In this document: positions 22,984 through 31,346 of the stretch, one piece after another | Position numbering within the stretch: the first letter of the stretch is position 1 | How the letters are laid out: each line of letters starts with the position of its first letter | Origin: Alphaproteobacteria bacterium | GTDB taxonomy: Bacteria; Pseudomonadota; Alphaproteobacteria; Caulobacterales; Caulobacteraceae | Reading direction: 5' to 3' | Assembly: GCA_025350685.1 (NCBI GenBank) | Contig: JANXXK010000342.1 | Coordinates: 1 to 37,626 of the forward strand | DNA length: 37,626 nucleotides | The notes under the pieces: model-generated | The model's database searches: none | What the model saw: only the letters and a program-made list of their open reading frames with translations | Told to the model about the DNA's origin: nothing | Position numbers and translations under genes: made by a program

Positions 22984-23040
22984 AGACCCTGACCCGTTCA
23001 GGTTCTTCAACATGAACGGGATAGAAGGGTCTGTCTTTCA
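22984..23040. repeat. Dispersed hairpin repeat, partial copy C
   Basis: AGACCCTGACCCGTTCA pairs with TGAACGGGATAGAAGGGTCT around a 12-base loop, then GTCTTTC follows. It matches hairpin 1 of the elements at 5092 and 7218, but the loop lacks GANTC and hairpin 2 is missing. It lies four bases past the kinase stop and should work as a terminator. Confidence 0.8.
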
Positions 23041-23187
23041 ACGCCTTTCTTGGACGCGCCTGTGACGCAGGAGCCAACTTCGAGCGCGGTGACGCGCGGG
23101 CGCAAAATACGGATAACTTTCGGAAAACCTTAACCGGCCGTCGGCATGCTGACGATCGCGGAACACTGAATTCGCTGCGGAGCCCGA

Positions 23188-24585
23188 ATGGTCGCCCTAT
23201 CCGACCGCAAGATCGAGATCGTCAGGACGCTGGTGGAATCCGCGCCCGACAGGATCGTGGGCGGTCTCCAGCGCGCGCTCGCCGCGACCAACGGCGACAC
23301 CGTGCTGGCCAGCGTCAAGCTGCTGGTCGAGGCCGAAGCGGCGGACCGTCTGCTGCGCAACACCGTCTTCCAGCCGGTCACCCCGCTGTTCGTCGGCGAC
23401 GGAACCGGCGTCCACAGCCTGGTCTTCCCCACCCGCGCGCTCGCCTGCATCTGGCGGGGTCTGAAGACCGCCGCACCCGCTGACATGGCCGCTGCCAAGG
23501 CCGCCTCGGCCGGCATCGCCAAGGCGCTGGCGTCCGAACAGCGGCTGCCCGACCCCACCAAGACGTTCGATTCCCTGGTGGTGACCGCCGCGGCCCTGCT
23601 GCGCGAGAGCGACGCGCGCGATTTCCGCGCCGCGGCCGAGGCCTGCGAACGCGCCCGCGCCGGCAGCGCCGAGGTGCTCGCCGCCTGCCTGGACATCACC
23701 CCGGTCGTGCGCCGCACCCTGGGCCGGCTGAACGACTGGGTCGCCACCCCCGGCGACGAGACGGCCGCCGCCGCCCGCCTGGCCTACAAGGACGCCGTCG
23801 CCATCGCCGAGGATGCGGGCCCGCGCTTCTTCGAGATGATCGCCGCCCAGATCACCCCGCCATGGATGGTCCTGCGGATCATCTCAGCGATCATGGACAA
23901 GCCCACCGAGCGCTATCTGTCCGAATCCGAACTGGGCGGCTTCCCCGAACGCGAGCTGAAGGACATCGACGAGGCCCTGGTGGCGATCGCCAAGCTCGAT
24001 ATCGACGGCGGACCCCAAGTCGGCTGCGAGGCGGCCGAGCTCGTCGGCGTCATCACCCAGCAGACCTTCGAGATGGAGTGCTGCATCGAACTCAACAAGG
24101 AAACCGGCTGGGGCAAGCGCCTGCACTGCCAGAAGATGTCGCTCGCCAGCGTCGTCGAGGGCCGGCTGAAGGACGCCGAGAAGCAGACTGCCGCGGCCCT
24201 GCCGACCCAGTCCGCCGGCGGAAACCGCTTCCGCAAGCAGGCGCCGAAGCTCGATACACCGCCGGACCAGAAGACCGTCGGGCGGGCGATGACCCTGCTC
24301 ACCTTCCTCGCCGAGACCCGCACATTCGCCAACCACGGCGGCTTCTCCGCGGCTCACAGCAAGGTGCTTGAAAAGCTAGGCGGCCAGATTGACCACTACG
24401 TCGAGGAAGTCGTCGATATCGCCCGTCACGGCGACACCGAGCCGGCCATCGCCCAGGCCTTCCTGCTGATTGCGGCCGACTTCACCGCCCTGGTGCGCGA
24501 CGAAAAGGCCGCCGACATCGTCCGCCGCCGCGCGGCCGGGGTCGGTCACGGCGACGCCGTGCCGGCGCCTGTCTCCGAAGCTTAG
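23188..24585 (+). CDS. Conserved hypothetical protein, mostly helical
   Basis: A 465-residue cytosolic protein, almost all alpha-helical, with no signal peptide or transmembrane span. Segments include DRKIEIVRTLVESAPDRIVGGLQ, FQPVTPLFVGDGTGVHSLVFP, WMVLRIISAIMDKPTERYLSESELGGFPERELKDIDEAL and a C-terminal helix pair ending FTALVRDEKAADIVRRRAAG. I recognise no enzyme motif or named family; codon use is normal for the genome, so it is a genuine gene. It is probably its own unit: a terminator-like repeat precedes it and a GC-rich terminator follows. An AT-richer stretch (about 23105-23135, with a TTAACC half-site) probably holds its promoter. Confidence 0.6.
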   Translation: MVALSDRKIEIVRTLVESAPDRIVGGLQRALAATNGDTVLASVKLLVEAEAADRLLRNTVFQPVTPLFVGDGTGVHSLVFPTRALACIWRGLKTAAPADMAAAKAASAGIAKALASEQRLPDPTKTFDSLVVTAAALLRESDARDFRAAAEACERARAGSAEVLAACLDITPVVRRTLGRLNDWVATPGDETAAAARLAYKDAVAIAEDAGPRFFEMIAAQITPPWMVLRIISAIMDKPTERYLSESELGGFPERELKDIDEALVAIAKLDIDGGPQVGCEAAELVGVITQQTFEMECCIELNKETGWGKRLHCQKMSLASVVEGRLKDAEKQTAAALPTQSAGGNRFRKQAPKLDTPPDQKTVGRAMTLLTFLAETRTFANHGGFSAAHSKVLEKLGGQIDHYVEEVVDIARHGDTEPAIAQAFLLIAADFTALVRDEKAADIVRRRAAGVGHGDAVPAPVSEA

Positions 24586-24611
24586 TCCCCGAAGCGGAAT
24601 CCGCGGCCTGC

Positions 24612-24650
24612 GCGCCCGGCCAGACGAGCTCTCGCCCTGCCGGGCGCTTT
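24612..24650 (+). terminator. Intrinsic terminator between the unknown gene and ccmI
   Basis: GCGCCCGGC (24612-24620) pairs perfectly with GCCGGGCGC (24639-24647), followed by TTTCC. It ends 17 bases before the ccmI start, so ccmI has little room for a separate promoter or a normal Shine-Dalgarno. Confidence 0.65.
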
Positions 24651-24666
24651 CCGCTACACGCGCGCC

Positions 24667-25773
24667 ATGATCGACTTCTGGGCGACGGCCGGTGTGATTT
24701 CGGCCGCAGCCGCCATCCTGATCCTGCTCCGCGCCGCGCGCGCCGCCCGATCCGCTGCCCGCGGCGATGCGGCGGCCGACACCACCGGCGTCTTCTATCG
24801 CCGCCAGCTGGCCGAGATCGGCGACCTCGCCGACCGCGGCCTGATCGAAGCCGGCGAGCGCAAAAGCGCCGAGGCCGAGGCCGGCCGCCGCCTGCTGGCC
24901 GCCGCCGACGCCCCCGCCGAAGCCTGGACCGCGGACCCCAGCCGGCCCCTGGTGCTGGCCGCCGCCTTCGCCGCCCCGGCCCTGGCGCTGGCGCTCTATC
25001 TTACCGTCGGCGCGCCGGGCGCCCTGGACCAGCCGTTCGAAGGCCGGCTGAAGACCTGGATGGCCGCCAATCCGGAGCAGCTCGGGCCGCAGGAAATGGC
25101 CGCGGTGCTGAACCGCATGACCAGCCAGCGGCCCAACGACCCGGAAGGCTACCGCTTCCTGGCGCTCGCCGAGGGGGCGTCGAACAACCCCTCCGGCGCC
25201 GTGCGCGCCGTCAAGCGGGCCGTTCGCATCGCGCCCGGACGCGCCGACCTGTGGGAGATGCTCGGCGAGGCGCTGATCTACCAGGGCGGCGGGGCGATCA
25301 GCGACGACGCCCGCGACGCCTTCGCCCAGGCCCTGAAGCTCGACCAGACCAACCTCGCCGCCCGCTTCAACCTGGCCCGCGGCAAGGTGGCCGGCGGCGA
25401 CAAGGCCGGCGGCGTCGGCGACCTGCAGGCCATGCTCGCCGCCCTGCCGGCCGACGACCAGCACCGCCCGGCGCTCCAGGCCGCGATTGCAGAGGCGCAA
25501 GGCGCGCCGGCCTCCGCGCGCGGCCTCAACGCCGACCAGCTGACCGCTGTCCGCGGCATGGTCGCGGGCCTTGCCGAACGGCTTTCGAAGGCGCCCGATG
25601 ACCCGGCCGGCTGGGTCAAGCTGGTCCGCGCCTACGCCGTGCTGGGCGACACCGCCAAGCGCGAGGCGGCGCTCAGGCAGGCCTCGACCCGTTATGCGAA
25701 CAAGCCGGATATCCTCGAGCAGCTGTCCAAGGCCGCAGCCGCGGAACCGATGACCAGAGGGCCGGCGAAATGA
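24667..25773 (+). CDS. ccmI: Cytochrome c maturation protein CcmI (CycH)
   Basis: The 368-residue inner-membrane protein has two N-terminal hydrophobic helices (about 5-25 and 95-118) around a cytoplasmic segment with FYRRQLAEIGDLADRGLIEAGERKSAEAEAGRRLL, the CcmI-1 signature. The periplasmic remainder is TPR-like: NDPEGYRFLALAEGASNNPSGAVRAVKRAVRIAPGRADLWEMLGEAL, then DDARDAFAQALKLDQTNLAARFNLARG. It chaperones apocytochrome c and presents it to the CcmF/H haem ligation complex. It heads the cluster and overlaps ccmE by four bases. No convincing Shine-Dalgarno precedes the ATG. Confidence 0.9.
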   Translation: MIDFWATAGVISAAAAILILLRAARAARSAARGDAAADTTGVFYRRQLAEIGDLADRGLIEAGERKSAEAEAGRRLLAAADAPAEAWTADPSRPLVLAAAFAAPALALALYLTVGAPGALDQPFEGRLKTWMAANPEQLGPQEMAAVLNRMTSQRPNDPEGYRFLALAEGASNNPSGAVRAVKRAVRIAPGRADLWEMLGEALIYQGGGAISDDARDAFAQALKLDQTNLAARFNLARGKVAGGDKAGGVGDLQAMLAALPADDQHRPALQAAIAEAQGAPASARGLNADQLTAVRGMVAGLAERLSKAPDDPAGWVKLVRAYAVLGDTAKREAALRQASTRYANKPDILEQLSKAAAAEPMTRGPAK

Positions 25774-26258
25774 GCTGGTTGCCGAAATCCCCGAAGGCGC
25801 GGCGGCGCCTGACCCTGGTGGCCGCGATCGCCCCGGTGCTGGCGCTCGCCGTCGGTCTGACGCTGTGGGGCCTGCGCGACTCCATCTCCTTCTTCTACAC
25901 CCCCTCGCAGGCCGCCAAGGCTTCTCCGCCGCCCGGCCGCTCGGTGCAGCTAGGCGGCCTGGTGCGCATGGGCAGCGTCAGGAAGCATTCCGACGGCCGC
26001 GTCGAGTTCGTCGTCGCCGACCGCACCGCCCAGGACCAGGTGAGCTTCCAGGGCGACCTGCCGGACCTGTTCCGCGAGGGCCAGGGCATTGTCGCCGTCG
26101 GCGCCTTCCGCCGCGACGGGGTTTTCGAGGCCAAGCAGGTGCTCGCCAAGCACGACGAGAAATACATGCCGCGCGAGCTCACCAAGGCGCTCAAGCAACA
26201 GGGCGAATGGCGCGGCGATGGCTCCACGCCGGACTACGCCAAGGCCCAGAACCCGTGA
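25770..26258 (+). CDS. ccmE: Cytochrome c maturation haem chaperone CcmE (CycJ)
   Basis: The 162-residue protein has an N-terminal membrane anchor (RLTLVAAIAPVLALAVGLTLWGLRD) and a beta-barrel periplasmic domain (GRSVQLGGLVRMGSVRK, VEFVVADRTAQDQVSFQGDLPDLF). The haem-binding histidine lies in VLAKHDEKYMPRE, the conserved LAKHDEKYMP of the family. CcmE carries haem covalently from CcmC to CcmF/H. Its start overlaps the ccmI stop (ATGA) and ccmF follows after 25 bases. Confidence 0.95.
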   Translation: MSWLPKSPKARRRLTLVAAIAPVLALAVGLTLWGLRDSISFFYTPSQAAKASPPPGRSVQLGGLVRMGSVRKHSDGRVEFVVADRTAQDQVSFQGDLPDLFREGQGIVAVGAFRRDGVFEAKQVLAKHDEKYMPRELTKALKQQGEWRGDGSTPDYAKAQNP

Positions 26259-26283
26259 AGCCAGATTCCGGGAAAGCTGGCCG

Positions 26284-28290
26284 ATGATGTTCGCCGAAAT
26301 CGGTTCCTACGCCCTGGCCATGGGTCTGGCCTTCGCCATCGCCCAGGTCGGCCTGTCAGTGCTGGCTCGGCTGAAGCGCTCGACGGTTCTCGCCGCGGCC
26401 GGCGAGGGCGCGGCCCTGGCCAGCTTCGCCGGCGTGGCGTTGGCCTTCGCCATCCTGATCCACGCCTTCGTCACCTCTGACTTTTCGGTGGCCAATGTCG
26501 CGACCAACTCGCACACCGAAAAGCCGCTGATCTACAAGGTGGCCGGCGCCTGGGGCAGCCACGAGGGATCGATGCTGCTCTGGTGCCTGGCGCTGACCGG
26601 CTATGGCGCGGCGGCGGCGACCCTCGGCCGAGGCCTGCCGAAGGGCCTGAAGGCGCTGATGGTGGCGACACAGGGCGGCCTGGGGACCGTGTTCCTGGCC
26701 TACACGGTGTTCGCCTCCAACCCGCTCAACCGCATCGCCCTGCCGCCGGTTGAGGGCCGCTCGCTCAATCCGCTGCTGCAGGATCCGGCCTTGGCGATCC
26801 ATCCGCCGTTCCTCTACTCGGGCTACGTCGGCATGAGCGTGGTCTTCTCGCTGGCGGTCGCCGCGCTCATCGAGGGCCGGGTCGACGCGGCGTGGGCCAG
26901 GTGGGTGCGGCCCTGGGCATTGGCCGCCTGGAGCCTGCTCACCGTCGGCATCATGCTGGGCAGCTTCTGGGCCTATTACGAGCTCGGCTGGGGCGGCTGG
27001 TGGTTCTGGGACCCGGTGGAGAACGCCTCGTTCATGCCCTGGCTGATCGCCACGGCCCTGCTGCACTCGGCCATCGTCACCGAAAAGCGCGGCGCTTTGG
27101 CCGGCTGGAGCCTGTTCCTGGCGCTGAGCGCCTTCTCCTTCTCCATGCTGGGCGCCTTCCTGGTGCGCTCCGGCGTGCTGACCTCGGTCCACGCCTTCGC
27201 CGTCGATCCCAAGCGCGGCGTACTGCTGCTGATCATCCTGGGGCTGACCACGGGCCTGGGCTTCGCGCTGTTCGCCTGGCGCGCGCCGAAGCTGGCGCCT
27301 GGCGGCGTCTTCGCCCCGATCAGCCGCGAGAGCGCCCTGGTGCTCAACAACATCCTCTTGGCCGCGGCCACCGCCACGGTGCTGCTCGGCACCCTCTTCC
27401 CGCTGATCCGCGAGGCCATGACCGGCGAGGCGATCTCCGTCGGCCCGCCCTACTTCAACCTGACCTTCGTGCCGCTGATGGCGGCGCTGGCGATCCTGCT
27501 GCCCGCCGGCCCGCTGCTCGCCTGGAAGCGCGGCGACGCCGCCGGCGTGCTGCAGCGCCTGTGGGCCGCGGCCTTGGCCGCCGGGGTCTTCGGTGTCGCC
27601 GCCTACGCCCTGGTCAGCCCGCAGAAGGCGCTGGGCGCGGCCGGCCTGACCATCGGCGCCTGGCTGGTCTGCGGCGCCGTCGCCGAACTGGTCGAGCGCA
27701 CGCGCGCCTTCCGCGTCCCCGCCGCCGACAGCCTGCGCCGCCTCGTCGGCTTGCCGCGCGGCGCCTGGGGCATGACGTTCGCCCACCTGGGCCTCGGCGT
27801 CTTCGTGCTGGGCGCCTGCATGGAGCTCGGCTGGCACGGTGAGGCGGCCGAGACCCTGCCGATCGGCGGGTCACTGAACGTTGCCGGCTATCACCTGGTG
27901 CTGGAGACCGTCGGCCCGGTCGATGGCCCCAATTACGATGCCGAACGCGCGGTCATCCGCGCCACCAGGGATGGCAGGCCGGTCTGCACCGGCGAGCCGA
28001 ACCGCCGCTTCTACCCGGCCGGCGGCGAGACCGTTTCGGGAATCGCCATCTGCTACCGCGGCTTCTCCCACCTCTACATGGTGCTGGGCGAGCGGCGCTC
28101 CGCCCAAATAGCAACAGGGGGCAATCATCCGGGCGCGCCGCCGGTCTGGCTGGTCCGCGCCTACTGGAACCCCTGGGCGACGCTGATCTTCCTCGGACCG
28201 GTGATAATGGCCTTGGGCGGGGTCATTTCGCTCTCTGACCGCCGCCTGCGTCTGGGTGTCGCGCGCCGCCGCAAGGAACAGCCGGCGTGA
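26284..28290 (+). CDS. ccmF: Haem lyase subunit CcmF (CycK)
   Basis: The 668-residue polytopic membrane protein, close to the usual CcmF length, has many hydrophobic helices. The tryptophan-rich haem-handling motif GWGGWWFWDPVENASFMPWL is present, with LLHSAIVTEKRGALAGWSL after it. Conserved histidines occur in THSEKPLIYK-type and HPPFLYSGYVG contexts. CcmF reduces and attaches haem to the CxxCH of apocytochrome c. I chose the tandem ATG at 26284; the second, at 26287, could also serve. A longer frame from 26089 is an artefact overlapping ccmE. The stop overlaps the ccmH GTG. Confidence 0.95.
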   Translation: MMFAEIGSYALAMGLAFAIAQVGLSVLARLKRSTVLAAAGEGAALASFAGVALAFAILIHAFVTSDFSVANVATNSHTEKPLIYKVAGAWGSHEGSMLLWCLALTGYGAAAATLGRGLPKGLKALMVATQGGLGTVFLAYTVFASNPLNRIALPPVEGRSLNPLLQDPALAIHPPFLYSGYVGMSVVFSLAVAALIEGRVDAAWARWVRPWALAAWSLLTVGIMLGSFWAYYELGWGGWWFWDPVENASFMPWLIATALLHSAIVTEKRGALAGWSLFLALSAFSFSMLGAFLVRSGVLTSVHAFAVDPKRGVLLLIILGLTTGLGFALFAWRAPKLAPGGVFAPISRESALVLNNILLAAATATVLLGTLFPLIREAMTGEAISVGPPYFNLTFVPLMAALAILLPAGPLLAWKRGDAAGVLQRLWAAALAAGVFGVAAYALVSPQKALGAAGLTIGAWLVCGAVAELVERTRAFRVPAADSLRRLVGLPRGAWGMTFAHLGLGVFVLGACMELGWHGEAAETLPIGGSLNVAGYHLVLETVGPVDGPNYDAERAVIRATRDGRPVCTGEPNRRFYPAGGETVSGIAICYRGFSHLYMVLGERRSAQIATGGNHPGAPPVWLVRAYWNPWATLIFLGPVIMALGGVISLSDRRLRLGVARRRKEQPA

Positions 28291-28739
28291 GGCTCGCGAG
28301 CATCCTTGCGGCCGTGGCCGGGGTGCTCTGCATCGCCGCGGCGGCCGATCCGGCCGATCGCCTGGCCGATCCGGCCCAGGAGGCCCGCGCCCGCGCCATC
28401 TTCACCGACGTCCGCTGCCTGGTCTGCCAGAACGAGTCGATCGACGATTCCGAGGCTGAGCTGGCCCACGACCTGCGGCAGATCGTCCGCGAACAGGTCC
28501 GCGCCGGCCGCACCGACGCGCAGATCAAGCGCTACCTCACCGACCGCTACGGCGAATTCGTCCTGCTGACCCCGGCGTTTTCCTGGATGAACCTGGCGCT
28601 CTGGGGCGGCCCGTTCGCGGTGGTCATTTTAGGCGCAGGCCTGCTCGCCACCCGCCTGCGGAACCGATCGAGCGTCGAAGACCTCTCTCCAGAGGAGGCC
28701 GATCGTGTGAGACGCCTGTCGCAAACCGATATCACCTGA
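28287..28739 (+). CDS. ccmH: Cytochrome c maturation thiol protein CcmH (CycL)
   Basis: The 150-residue protein has a signal peptide, a redox domain with LVCQN inside FTDVRCLVCQNESIDDSEAELAHDLRQIVREQ, then a C-terminal membrane anchor (FAVVILGAGLLATRL) and a short cytosolic tail. The two cysteines of RCLVC reduce the CxxCH motif of apocytochrome c. It is the short CycL form: the TPR part is carried separately by CcmI. No CcmG thioredoxin sits between ccmF and ccmH, as usual for alphaproteobacteria with a cycHJKL order. The GTG start overlaps the ccmF stop. Confidence 0.93.
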   Translation: MRLASILAAVAGVLCIAAAADPADRLADPAQEARARAIFTDVRCLVCQNESIDDSEAELAHDLRQIVREQVRAGRTDAQIKRYLTDRYGEFVLLTPAFSWMNLALWGGPFAVVILGAGLLATRLRNRSSVEDLSPEEADRVRRLSQTDIT

Positions 28740-28884
28740 CATGATTGCGCCTAACATCCGTCCGAAAGCCGGGATGAGGGTGACCTAACCGTAACTTGAG
28801 GGCGCTTGCGCTCTCGTGCATCGAACCTAGGTTTAAAGATGTGCGCCGTATCGTCCGCGGCGGGCATAGGGAACAGAAGGCATT

Positions 28885-30468
28885 ATGACTTCGAAGAAGA
28901 CCGGTTATCTCCTGGGCGCCGTCGCCGGCGCGGGCGTCATGGCCGCCGCCGTCGCGGGCGCAGGCATGCGGCTGCCGGCCGCCCACGCTGACGGCGCGCA
29001 CCTGATCAGGGCCTCCACCGCGCCGGTCTTCGCCCCACCGCCGGGCGCACCGATGTCCTTCGCCGACATCTTCGACAAGGTCTCGCCGGCCGTGGTGTCG
29101 ATCAACGTGACCAGCCGGGTCGACTCCAGCGCGCTGCGCAAGATCCCGGGCTTCGAGAATTTCCCTTTCGACGGGCAGCGCGGGGCCCCTGGCGGCGGTG
29201 ACGGCGACGATGAAGGCGCGCCCCCGCAGGGCGGCCGTGCCGGGCCCAAGGGCCAGCCGAAGCTGCCGACCCAGCAGTCCGCCGGCTCCGGCTTCTTCAT
29301 CTCGGTCGACGGCTACATCGTCACTAACAACCACGTGGTCGAGAACGCCGAGACCATCAAGGTCGTGCTCAAGGACGAGACCGAGCTCGAAGCCGTGGTC
29401 GTCGGTCGCGACGAGGGCTCCGACCTGGCGGTGATCAAGGTCAAGGGCGGACGCACCAACTTCCCGTTCGTCAACTTCGAGAACGCCGGCAAGCCGCGCG
29501 TCGGCGACTGGGTGATCGCGGTCGGCAACCCCTTCGGCCTGGGCGGCACCGCCACCGCCGGCATCATCTCGGCCTACGGCCGCGACATCGGCGAGACCTT
29601 CGTCGACTACATCCAGATCGACGCGCCGATCAACCGGGGCAACTCCGGCGGACCGACCTTCGACATCTACGGTCGGGTGATCGGGGTGAACACGGCGATC
29701 TTCTCGCCCTCGGGCGGCTCGGTCGGCATCGGCTTCGCCATTCCCGCCGAGGTCGCCGATGCGGTGACCAAGCAACTGATCTCCGGCGGCAAGATCCAGC
29801 GCGGCTATATCGGCGCGACCATCCAGAACTTCACGCCCGAGATGGCGGAGGCCCAGGGGCTCGGCTCGCAGAAGGGCGCGATCGTCTCTGACCTGGTGCC
29901 CGGCGGCCCCTCGGCGCGCGCCGGCCTGTCCCCCGGCGACGTGGTCGTCTCGGTGAACGGCGCCAGTGTGAAGACCTCCACCGAGCTCACCCGCGAGGTG
30001 GCCAAGGCCCGGCCGGGCGACGCGCTCAAGCTCGACGTGATCCGCGACGGCAAGCATCGCCCGATCGAGATCCGCTCCGGCATCCGGCCCTCGGAAAAGG
30101 ACCTGGCGTCGAACGACAACAGCGTCAACGGCAACGCCCCCGGCGGTCCGGCCGCGCCCGCCGCGCCGCACCCCTCGGTGCTCGGCATGGCGCTGGGCCC
30201 GCTCGACGAGGCCACCCGCCGCCGTCTGAACGCGCCGGCCGACATGCATGGCGTACTGGTCGAGACCATCGAGGCGACCTCCGACGCCGGCCAGAAGGGC
30301 CTGCATCGCGGCGACGTGATCGTCCAGGCGGGCGGCAGGCCGGTGCTGACGGCGGCCGATGTCGCAGTCGCAGTCGACGTGGCCAAGAAGGCCGGCCGCG
30401 CCAACGTCCTGCTGGGCATCTTCCGGCAGGGCCGCACCACCTTCCTGCCCATCAAGATCGCGAACTAG
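28885..30468 (+). CDS. degP: Periplasmic Do/HtrA (DegP-type) serine protease
   Basis: The 527-residue protein has a signal peptide (about 1-33, ending AAHADG). The trypsin-like domain has its catalytic triad at H150 (NNHVVEN), D180 (GSDLAVIKV) and S254 (RGNSGGPTFD). Two PDZ domains follow (LVPGGPSARAGLSPGDVVVSVNG and a second near ATSDAGQKGLHRGDVIVQAGG). A Gly/Pro/Arg-rich insert at about 98-128 corresponds to the LA loop. It degrades or chaperones misfolded envelope proteins. The ribosome-binding site is AGAAGG. It lies 145 bases after ccmH and 28 bases before a two-component pair, suggesting an envelope-stress module. Confidence 0.93.
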   Translation: MTSKKTGYLLGAVAGAGVMAAAVAGAGMRLPAAHADGAHLIRASTAPVFAPPPGAPMSFADIFDKVSPAVVSINVTSRVDSSALRKIPGFENFPFDGQRGAPGGGDGDDEGAPPQGGRAGPKGQPKLPTQQSAGSGFFISVDGYIVTNNHVVENAETIKVVLKDETELEAVVVGRDEGSDLAVIKVKGGRTNFPFVNFENAGKPRVGDWVIAVGNPFGLGGTATAGIISAYGRDIGETFVDYIQIDAPINRGNSGGPTFDIYGRVIGVNTAIFSPSGGSVGIGFAIPAEVADAVTKQLISGGKIQRGYIGATIQNFTPEMAEAQGLGSQKGAIVSDLVPGGPSARAGLSPGDVVVSVNGASVKTSTELTREVAKARPGDALKLDVIRDGKHRPIEIRSGIRPSEKDLASNDNSVNGNAPGGPAAPAAPHPSVLGMALGPLDEATRRRLNAPADMHGVLVETIEATSDAGQKGLHRGDVIVQAGGRPVLTAADVAVAVDVAKKAGRANVLLGIFRQGRTTFLPIKIAN

Positions 30469-30496
30469 GGTTGGACCTCGCGGGGGCGAAAGAACG

Positions 30497-31168
30497 ATGC
30501 GGATCCTGATCGTCGAGGACGACGTCGAAGCGGCCGAAGCCATGGAACGCGGGCTCACCGAGACCGGCCACGCCTGCACCAAGGCGCCGGACGGCGAGGC
30601 GGGTCTCACCGCCGCGCGCGACGGCGAGTTCGACGTGCTGATCGTCGACCGGATGATGCCGAAGATGAACGGCGTCCAGCTGATCGAGACCCTGCGCCGC
30701 GAGGGCGACCAGACCCCGGTGCTGTTCCTCTCGGCGCTCGGCGAGGTCGCCGACCGCGTGGCGGGCCTGCAGGCCGGCGGTGACGACTATCTGGTCAAGC
30801 CCTACGCCTTCGTCGAGCTGATCGCCCGGGTCGAGGCGCTGTCGCGGCGGCGCGAGACCGGCTCGGTGCAGACCCTGCTCAAGGTCGGTGAACTGGAGAT
30901 GGACCTGATCGGGCGCAGCGTGCACCGCCAAGGCAAGGAGATCGACCTGCAGCCGCGCGAGTTTCAGCTGCTGGAATTCATGATGCGCCATGCCGGCCAG
31001 TCGGTGACCCGCACCATGCTCCTGGAGAAGGTCTGGGAGTACCACTTCGACCCACAGACCAACGTCATCGATGTGCACGTCTCCCGCCTGCGTTCGAAGA
31101 TCGACAAGGGCTTCGACCGCCCGATGTTGCAGACCGTCCGGGGCGCGGGCTACCGGCTGGATGCGTAA
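30497..31168 (+). CDS. OmpR-family response regulator downstream of degP
   Basis: The 223-residue protein starts at ATG 30497 (CGAAAGAACG just before). The receiver has E7-D8-D9, D51 in VLIVDRMMPKMNG and K101 in YLVKPYAFVEL. The winged-helix domain has IDLQPREFQLLEFMMRHAGQSVTRTMLLEKVWEYHFDPQTNVIDVHVSRLRSKID and the TVRGAGYRLDA end. It belongs to the OmpR/PhoB class with the VIDVHVSRLR motif. Its kinase follows after a 178-base gap filled by a compound palindromic element. By position it should respond to envelope state together with the protease. Confidence 0.92.
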   Translation: MRILIVEDDVEAAEAMERGLTETGHACTKAPDGEAGLTAARDGEFDVLIVDRMMPKMNGVQLIETLRREGDQTPVLFLSALGEVADRVAGLQAGGDDYLVKPYAFVELIARVEALSRRRETGSVQTLLKVGELEMDLIGRSVHRQGKEIDLQPREFQLLEFMMRHAGQSVTRTMLLEKVWEYHFDPQTNVIDVHVSRLRSKIDKGFDRPMLQTVRGAGYRLDA

Positions 31169-31172
31169 CCTT

Positions 31173-31343
31173 CCTCTCCCATTCATGGGAGAGGGGGACC
31201 GCTCGCCGAAGAGCGAGGGGTGGAGAGGGCAAGCCTCCTCCACCGATTTTCGAGCGGTTGGTCGATCCGCCGAGCTTGAGGCTTTCCCTCTCCCCCATCG
31301 GCTCTTCGGCCGATGGTCCCCCTCTCCCGTTTCACGGGAGAGG
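31173..31343. repeat. Compound inverted palindromic element inside the regulator-kinase operon
   Basis: The left arm begins with CCTCTCCCAT/ATGGGAGAGG (31173-31194), then GGGGACC, a CGCTC/GAGCG hairpin (31200-31215) and TGGAGAGGGCAAGCC. The right arm is its mirror: GGCTTTCCCTCTCCCCC, a CATCGGC/GCCGATG hairpin (31296-31315), GGTCCCCCTCTCCCGT and ACGGGAGAGG (31334-31343). Each arm is about 63 bases and the arms are imperfect inverted copies. The final hairpin strand GGGAGAGG is the Shine-Dalgarno of the kinase ATG at 31347. Confidence 0.85.
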
Positions 31344-31346
31344 TAA

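Noticed and set aside
20911..23013. 700-codon minus-strand open frame opposite the regulator and kinase
   Set aside because: It is antisense to two well-recognised genes, with His/Gln/Ala-rich shadow composition and no domain.
26089..26283. N-terminal extension of CcmF
   Set aside because: It overlaps ccmE in another frame and has low-complexity Arg/Ser content. The family start MMFAEIGSYAL fits ATG 26284.
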